Assembly: GCF_016598575.1 (NCBI RefSeq)
Contig: NZ_CP066801.1
Span: forward strand, 1 to 64,000
Direction of reading: 5' to 3'
DNA length: 64,000 nucleotides
Source of the DNA: Streptomyces sp. HSG2
GTDB lineage: Bacteria; Actinomycetota; Actinomycetes; Streptomycetales; Streptomycetaceae
Position numbers and translations under genes: made by a program. Below the pieces are notes generated by a model. It saw nothing but the letters and a program-made list of their open reading frames with translations. It was not told the origin of the DNA and ran no database searches. Each line of letters opens with the position of its first letter. Position 1 is the stretch's first letter. This document shows, in pieces, positions 59,026-64,000 of this stretch.

Positions 59026-60602
59026 TCACTGGGGCTGGTTGCCGTGCTTGCGTGAGGGTTGCGCCACGTGCTTGGTGCGCAGTACGGCGAGCGCGTCGAT
59101 CAGTCTGACCCTGGTTTCGGCGGGGTCGATGACGTCGTCCACCAGGCCGCGTTCGGCGGCGTAGTACGGGTGCATGAGCCGGTCCCGGTACTCCTTGACG
59201 TACTGCTCGCGGGCGGCCTCGGGATCGTCGGCGGCCGCGATCTCGCGCCGGAAGACGACGCCCGCGGCCCCCTCCGCGCCCATCACCGCGATCTCGTTGC
59301 CGGGCCAGGCCAGCGACAGGTCCGAGCCGATGGAGCGGGAGTCCATGACGATGTAGGCGCCCCCGTAGGCCTTGCGCAGGATCAGCTGGATACGGGGGAC
59401 GGTGGCGTTGCAGTACGCGTAGAGGAGTTTCGCGCCGTGCCGGATGATGCCGCCGTGTTCCTGATCGACGCCGGGCAGGAACCCGGGCACGTCCACCAGG
59501 GTCACGAGCGGGATGTTGAAGGAGTCGCACATCTGCACGAAGCGGGCCGCCTTCTCGCTGCCCTTGATGTCGAGGACCCCGGCGAGGGAGGCGGGCTGGT
59601 TGGCGACGATGCCGACGGTGTGGCCGTCCAGGCGGGCCAGGGCGCACACCATGTTGGGCGCCCAGGCCTCGTGGACCTCGAAGTAGTCGCCGGCGTCGAC
59701 GAACTCCTCGATGACCCCCGCATGTCGTAGGCGTGCCGGGGCTCGGCCGGCACCAGGTCGTACAGGGCCGGGGTGGGCCGGTCGGGCCGGTCGCCGCAGG
59801 GCTGGGCTGGCGGCAGCTCGCGGTTGTTGGCGGGCAGGTAGGACAGCAGGTGGCGGACGTCGGCGAGGCAGCTCTCCTCGTCGTCGTAGGCGAAGTGGGC
59901 GACTCCGGAGCCGGCGGCGTGGGCGTCGGCGCCGCCCAGGTCGTCCTGGCTGATGCGTTCTCCGGTGACGGCCTTCACCACCTCCGGACCCGTGATGAAC
60001 ATCTGGGAGGTGCCGCGCACCATGAACACGAAGTCGGTCAGGGCCGGTGAGTAGGCCGCCCCGCCCGCGCAGGGGCCCATCATGACGCTGATCTGCGGGA
60101 CGACCCCGGAGTTGCGGACATTGCGCTGGAAGATCCCGCCGTAGCCGGCGAGCGCGGACACGCCTTCCTGGATGCGGGCCCCGGCGCCGTCGCACAGGCC
60201 CACGATGGGGGCGCCGGCGGTGGCGGCCATGTCCATGATCTTGTGGATCTTCTCGGCGTGCGCCTCGCCGAGGGAGCCGCCGAAGATCCGGAAGTCGTGG
60301 GCGTACGCGAAGACGGTACGTCCCCACACCCGGCCCCAGCCGGTGACCACACCGTCGGTGTGGGGGCGACGGTCCTCCAGGCCGAAGCCGGTCGCGCGGT
60401 GCCGGCGCAGCCCTTCGACCTCGGTGAAGCGGCCGTCGTCGAAGAGGAGTGCGAGGCGTTCGCGGGCGGTGAGCTTGCCCTTGGCGTGCTGTGCCGCGGT
60501 GGCCTTCTCCCCGGGCCCCTCACGCAGGGCCTCCCGTACGGCCTCGAGTTCGGCGACCGTGCCGCGCCGCCGCCCGACGGGCTTGTCGTCCAGGGCGGTC
60601 AT
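59026..60602 (-). pseudogene. Acyl-CoA (propionyl/acetyl-CoA) carboxylase beta subunit, one-base frameshift
   Basis: From ATG 60602 with GGGGA upstream: KLTARERLALLFDDGRFTEV, YAHDFRIFGGSLGEAHAEKI, CDGAGARIQEGV and GPCAGGAAYSPALTDF, then the C-terminal carboxyltransferase half VDVPGFLPGVDQEHGGIIRH and KAYGGAYIVMDSRSIGSDLS. The two halves are in different frames, joining at YDMRG/VIEEFVDAG where a C run (59715-59719 on the plus strand) appears one base short. Restored length is about 526 residues, normal for PccB/AccB. It would carboxylate acyl-CoA to methylmalonyl- or malonyl-CoA extender units. Confidence 0.87.
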
Positions 60603-60888
60603 GAGGTCCCCTTCCGGCCGTCGTCATGAACCACCGAGAAGCCTCTGTCACGTCGCTCGAAGCCGGATGGAGCGCGGGATGACGCCGGCCGGGCGGCTCT
60701 CCAGCGGTCCGCGAGCAGCCGTCGAGGGCGGGGCGTGACGCTCGGGTCGTGAGCTCCGGTGTGGACGGGCTTGAGCCCTCGCGGGGCATCCGGTCGCCCG
60801 TCGGCGCCCCCCACCCCCGTGGGCACCGGCGGGCCTTCCGCGCAGTGCCGGGCCGGTCGGCCGGCACGGACGAAGGGACACACCCACT

Positions 60889-61097
60889 GTGAACAGCGAA
60901 TGGTTTCGGCGCTTCACCACGAGCGCGGGAAACGGGCCGCGGCTCGTGTGCTTCCCGCACGCGGGGGGCTCCGCGACGGCGTACACGCAGCTCGCGCGCG
61001 CCCTGCCGGCGGACTTCGACGTGGTGGCGGTGCAGTACCCGGGGCGCCAGGACCGGTACGACGAGGCGCCGTTCACGTGTCTGGACCGGCTCGTCGC
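60889..61097 (+). pseudogene. Type II thioesterase, N-terminal fragment
   Basis: From GTG 60889 with GAAGGGA upstream: NSEWFRRFTTSAGNGPRLVC, FPHAGGSATAYTQLARALP and VVAVQYPGRQDRYDEAPF, the start of the editing thioesterases found in polyketide and peptide clusters. It stops at about residue 69, before the catalytic Ser, where unrelated sequence on the other strand begins. A remnant of another biosynthetic cluster. Confidence 0.7.
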
Positions 61098-61241
61098 GTC
61101 GTTGAGCCGCCGCTCGACGTCCTCCACGGCGGAGGCGAACCGCTCGGGCCCGGCGTCGAGCAGCTCCCTGACCTCGGCTGCGGCGATCTCGCGCACCGCC
61201 TCGGCTACGGCCCGGTAGTCCTCCGAGGCGGGGGTGACCAA
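61090..61241 (-). pseudogene. Unrecognised gene fragment
   Basis: A helical minus-strand segment from GTG 61241 (TPASEDYRAVAEAVREIAAA, ELLDAGPERFASAVEDVERR, LNDA). Its homology, if any, ends where the thioesterase fragment begins. I do not recognise the family. It is wedged between two truncated genes on the plus strand. Confidence 0.3.
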
Positions 61242-61560
61242 GGGCGCGCTCTACTTCCATTTCCCCTCCAAGGAGCACCTCTCCCAGGGTGTGCTCCACG
61301 AGCAGGACCAATGGCTTCCGGTACCCGAGCGGTCCTGTTACGTCACCGCGCCCGAAACCGCCGACGTCCTGGTGGGGGCGTTCGCCGGCGTCCAGGCCAT
61401 GTCACAGGCCGTCTGCGAGTACCAGGACCTGCTGACCCGGTCCTCCGCCCTGCTGCGGCACCTGCTCCCCAGCGTGGCCCTGTCCTCCGTGCTCGCCTCC
61501 GTCGACCTGACCGCCGGCCGGGGTGAGGCCGTCACCGCCGAACTGCGGGCCCGGCTCTGA
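61235..61560 (+). pseudogene. TetR-type (gamma-butyrolactone-receptor-like) regulator fragment
   Basis: Encodes VTKGALYFHFPSKEHLSQGV and LHEQDQWLPVP, the recognition helix and helix 4 of TetR regulators of the ArpA/ScbR style, then about 80 residues of a C-terminal domain. The first half of the HTH is missing and the C-terminal domain is short. ArpA-like receptors normally sit near antibiotic clusters, which agrees with the adjacent thioesterase fragment. Confidence 0.6.
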
Positions 61561-61608
61561 CCGCACAGCCGGTGAGCCAGAGGGTCTGACGCACCCTCTT
61601 CCGCGCCG

Positions 61609-63117
61609 TCACAGGCCCGCGTCGACACCGACCGGGCTTCCGAAGCAGGCCGTCAGGACCGCTGTCAGGTCCGCACCGCCCGCGGCCCAGGCGACGTACC
61701 CGTCGGGCCGGACGAGCAGCGCGTCGCACGGGATGTCCGGTCCCGGTTCGGCACGCACCACGCGCAGCACTCCGGCCCAGCCCCGCGCCTGCCCTTCGTA
61801 GCCGCTCCTGCCCTGCTCCCCGAGGAGGAGCAGCAGGGGCCGCCCCTCGCGCAGCAGGCCGATCACGTCGGTCCGGCCGCGGGCCGTGGTCAGGCCCACG
61901 TTGGGCAGGAATCTCCCCTCCCACGAGGAGGACCTCGGGGCGTGTGCGGGCAGCACCGTGTCCTGGGCACTGATCATGGCACTCAGTACGCCGCTCTCCG
62001 CGCCCCCGGCCAGCAGCTCACCGAACAGGGCTCGCAGCGGGTCGAGTTCGGGGCCGGGTCGCATCAGGGCGACCTGGGCCCGCGTGTTGTCGATGACCCG
62101 CTGCGCGGCGGGCCGGCGTTCCAGGTCGTAGCTGTCGAGCAGGTCCTCGCCCGCCTCGCCGCGCACCGTGAACGCGAGCTTCCAGCCCAGGTTGACCGCG
62201 TCGAGCAGCCCCGTGCTCAGCCCTTGGCCGCCGATCGGGAAGTGCACGTGCGCCGCGTCCCCGGCCAGCAGGACGCGTCCCGACCGATAGGACCGCACGA
62301 GCCGTGAGAAGTCGCTGAACCTGCTCAGCCACTGCGGCGCCGCCATGGGAATGTCCCGTCCGGCGATCCGGGACACCTCCTCGCGCAGTTCCTCCAGGGT
62401 GAGCGGCTGTCCGCGGTCACCGTGGGGGCCGGCGCAGTCGAGGATACGCAGACGCGTCCGGCCACCCGGTATGTCCTTGGCCACGATCCAGCCGCGCGGT
62501 GTGCGGTGCCACCCGGCACCCATAGCGGCCCCCTCACCGAGCCTGACATCACCCGCCATCGCGGACACCGTCGCGGGATACGAGTCCGAGACGAAACCCG
62601 ACCGCTCCCGCACCGTGCTGCGCGCACCGTCGGCCCCCACCACGTACCGCGCCGCACAGCTCACCGGGCCGTGCGGCCCTTCCGCCGTGATGCGGACCCC
62701 GTCCCGCTCCGGCCGTACCTCGGTGACCCGGTGCCCGCGCAGGATCCGCGCTCCGGCCGTCCGGGCCCGCTCCTCGAAATGCCGCTCCAGCTCTTCCTGC
62801 GAGCATTTCAGGACCGGCTCGGGCTCCATGGCCGGCACGGAGATGGCCAGCCCCGGTATGCCCGCGAAGTGGAAAGGGCTGCTCGCCGGGGCGCTGCCGG
62901 GCCCGCCCACGCTCGCCAGCCCGCCGAGATGACCGCGCCGCACCAGGCACTGCACCGTACGCGCGTGGAGCGTCGTCGCCCTGGGCCGACCGGACACCGA
63001 CGCCCTCGCCTCGAAGACCACGGTACTCACTCCGTAGCCCGCCAGTTCGCAGGCGACGACCATGCCGACCGGGCCCCCGCCCACGACCACTACATCCACG
63101 TGCAACTCGCGTGCCAT
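61609..63117 (-). CDS. Aromatic polyketide FAD hydroxylase (PHBH-class)
   Basis: A 502-residue flavoprotein monooxygenase from ATG 63117. It has the FAD loop VVVGGGPVGMVVACELAG, a GADGARSTVR segment and GRVLLAGDAAHVHFPIGGQG with LDAVNLGWKLAF, plus a thioredoxin-like C-terminal domain. This combination marks anthracycline/tetracycline-type hydroxylases that use NADPH and O2. There is no minimal type II PKS in the window, so it is either a leftover tailoring gene or part of a cluster beyond the edge. Confidence 0.87.
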   Translation of the reverse strand: MARELHVDVVVVGGGPVGMVVACELAGYGVSTVVFEARASVSGRPRATTLHARTVQCLVRRGHLGGLASVGGPGSAPASSPFHFAGIPGLAISVPAMEPEPVLKCSQEELERHFEERARTAGARILRGHRVTEVRPERDGVRITAEGPHGPVSCAARYVVGADGARSTVRERSGFVSDSYPATVSAMAGDVRLGEGAAMGAGWHRTPRGWIVAKDIPGGRTRLRILDCAGPHGDRGQPLTLEELREEVSRIAGRDIPMAAPQWLSRFSDFSRLVRSYRSGRVLLAGDAAHVHFPIGGQGLSTGLLDAVNLGWKLAFTVRGEAGEDLLDSYDLERRPAAQRVIDNTRAQVALMRPGPELDPLRALFGELLAGGAESGVLSAMISAQDTVLPAHAPRSSSWEGRFLPNVGLTTARGRTDVIGLLREGRPLLLLLGEQGRSGYEGQARGWAGVLRVVRAEPGPDIPCDALLVRPDGYVAWAAGGADLTAVLTACFGSPVGVDAGL

Positions 63118-63345
63118 CCCGGCCTCCCCCTGCTGTGCGGACCAGGGCCCGCCCCCCCTGCGGCGCGGTCTCGCCGTGGCTGACGGGCACTGCCAGGACG
63201 GCGGGCACAGGCGCGGGACGCGGTCGGGCCGGCGCGTGGACGGGAGCGGCGAGCTCCGCGGGAAGCCGTCCGGCTCCCTGCCGGGACGAAAATATGCCGG
63301 GCGGACGGTTCTTCGCAATGCCCGCCGCGTCCAGGGGGAAGACGG

Positions 63346-63742
63346 CTACAGCGGCAGCGTGCCCCCCGGCTCCCGTGGCGCCGCCGACGGCGGACCGCCC
63401 TCGGACCGCTCGGTCTTGCGGCCCTTGCCGCCGGGCGCCAGCGTGCGCGGATCCACGGCCTCGGCGGGCGTGCCGGTGGCGTACAGGCCCTTCGGTTCGG
63501 AGTCCCGGTCGTGCGGCAGCAGCCAGAAGACACGGCGGCGGAAGGTGCCCGACGAACGAGAAGGCCTGGCCTCGGGTCCCAGCAGGGCATACCATGCGGC
63601 CGTCCCGGTGGTAGGGGGGCTTGCTCTGGCGGTTCGGCAGCCGGTCCAGGCTCTGCCGCACGTAGTCGAGACCGCCGACGTCCTCGAGCCAGACGAGGTC
63701 GACCTCGTTGTCGATCTCGCACTCCTCGATGAGGGCGCTCAT
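63346..63742 (-). pseudogene. Mobile-element hypothetical protein, one-base frameshift
   Basis: ATG 63742 overlaps the primase stop. Start: SALIEECEIDNEVDLVWLED, then HRDGRMVCPAGTRGQAFSFV. The expected continuation TFRRRVFWLLPHDRDSEPKG and LYATGTPAEAVDPRTLAPGG lies one frame over, joined at a three-base C run (63548-63550 on the plus strand). The restored protein is about 131 residues with no known domain. Coupling to the primase suggests a plasmid or integrative-element gene. Confidence 0.5.
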
Positions 63743-64000
63743 GCTGTCTCCTCGTCGGCGACCAGTCCGATGCCCGGGTAGTACTTGCGCTGGTTGGACA
63801 GGATCATCTCCTTGGGAGAGGCCAGTCCCACCACTTCTCGGGCCCGTGCGGCGAAGGCACGCGACGAGACGGCCGGGGACCCCTCCTTCTGACACCAGTC
63901 CCTGTAGGCCGCGTAGAGCCTGGCCTGTTCCGCCTTGAGGCCGCCCTCCATCCGGCAGGACTCGCCGAGGAAGCGCCCGGTGTGGTCCTCGGTCTCGGCG
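63739..64000 (-). CDS. Phage/plasmid-type primase-helicase, C-terminal part (cut by window)
   Basis: The frame is open to the window edge. It encodes AETEDHTGRFLGESCRMEGG, AEQARLYAAYRDWCQKEGSP and VSSRAFAARAREV. The helical YxxYxxWCxxxGxxxxSxRAF pattern is the winged-helix end of P4/D5-type primase-helicases from phages and plasmids. It suggests a prophage or integrative element beginning here and continuing to the right. Confidence 0.6.
   Translation of the reverse strand, partial: AETEDHTGRFLGESCRMEGGLKAEQARLYAAYRDWCQKEGSPAVSSRAFAARAREVVGLASPKEMILSNQRKYYPGIGLVADEETA

Overview
The window looks like a Streptomyces (or close relative) chromosome arm or large linear plasmid. GC is very high, GTG and TTG starts are common, many starts overlap the preceding stop as ATGA or GTGA, and there are Tat signal peptides, a SARP regulator and Streptomyces-type transposases. 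I see no rRNA, tRNA or CRISPR array.

Layout. (1) 1-4.2 kb: decayed IS5-type elements interrupting a DUF4185 gene, a secreted esterase with a frameshift and the end of a NACHT-type ATPase gene. (2) 4.3-26.5 kb: a biosynthetic gene cluster, the centre of interest. A leftward 12-gene operon (16.4 to 5.1 kb) joins a prolyl-AMP ligase / carrier protein / acyl-CoA dehydrogenase set (the known route to pyrrole-2-carboxyl-S-carrier) to an alpha-oxoamine synthase, a ketosynthase, a MaoC dehydratase, an ectoine-synthase-like cupin and four tryptophan-pathway homologues (TrpD, TrpF, TrpC, TrpA) without TrpE, TrpG or TrpB. A SARP gene is transcribed away from this operon. A second leftward operon encodes ketoreductase, KAS III and ACP. 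Divergent from that, a rightward operon encodes a CFA-type methyltransferase, a Baeyer-Villiger monooxygenase, a Tat-exported FAD oxidase, an SRPBCC protein, a hydrolase and a phosphopantetheinyl transferase. One 18-bp direct-repeat motif lies upstream of all three operons and reads toward each, which suggests one SARP regulon. (3) 26.5-30.4 kb: AraC regulator, two DUF1772 proteins, hemerythrin, NmrA-type reductase. (4) 30.8-36.8 kb: an IS1634-type element inside an IS3 element, surrounded by fragments; an aminoglycoside/hydroxyurea-type kinase; an inverted remnant of a PPOX-type gene.

(5) 37-44.8 kb: a fused-HTH regulator and two paralogous operons that share promoter sequence, each starting with a DUF4097 gene; one adds GtrA and MMPL, the other a drug-type ABC exporter. 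(6) 44.9-52.9 kb: a complete methyl-cycle operon metK-adoK-metH-metF-sahH. (7) 53.4-60.6 kb: a glutaminase-like domain in frame with an aminotransferase, a deleted methylmalonyl-CoA mutase gene, 2-oxoacid:ferredoxin oxidoreductase beta and alpha, and an acyl-CoA carboxylase beta gene. (8) 60.9-64 kb: fragments of a type II thioesterase and a TetR regulator, an aromatic hydroxylase, and a phage/plasmid primase cut by the window edge.

How it may work: the cluster appears to make a pyrrole-primed polyketide/fatty-acid product whose nitrogen chemistry uses a repurposed TrpD-F-C-A set. The product is unknown to me. Five otherwise normal genes carry single-base indels, mostly in G/C runs, so base-calling errors should be excluded before calling them dead.
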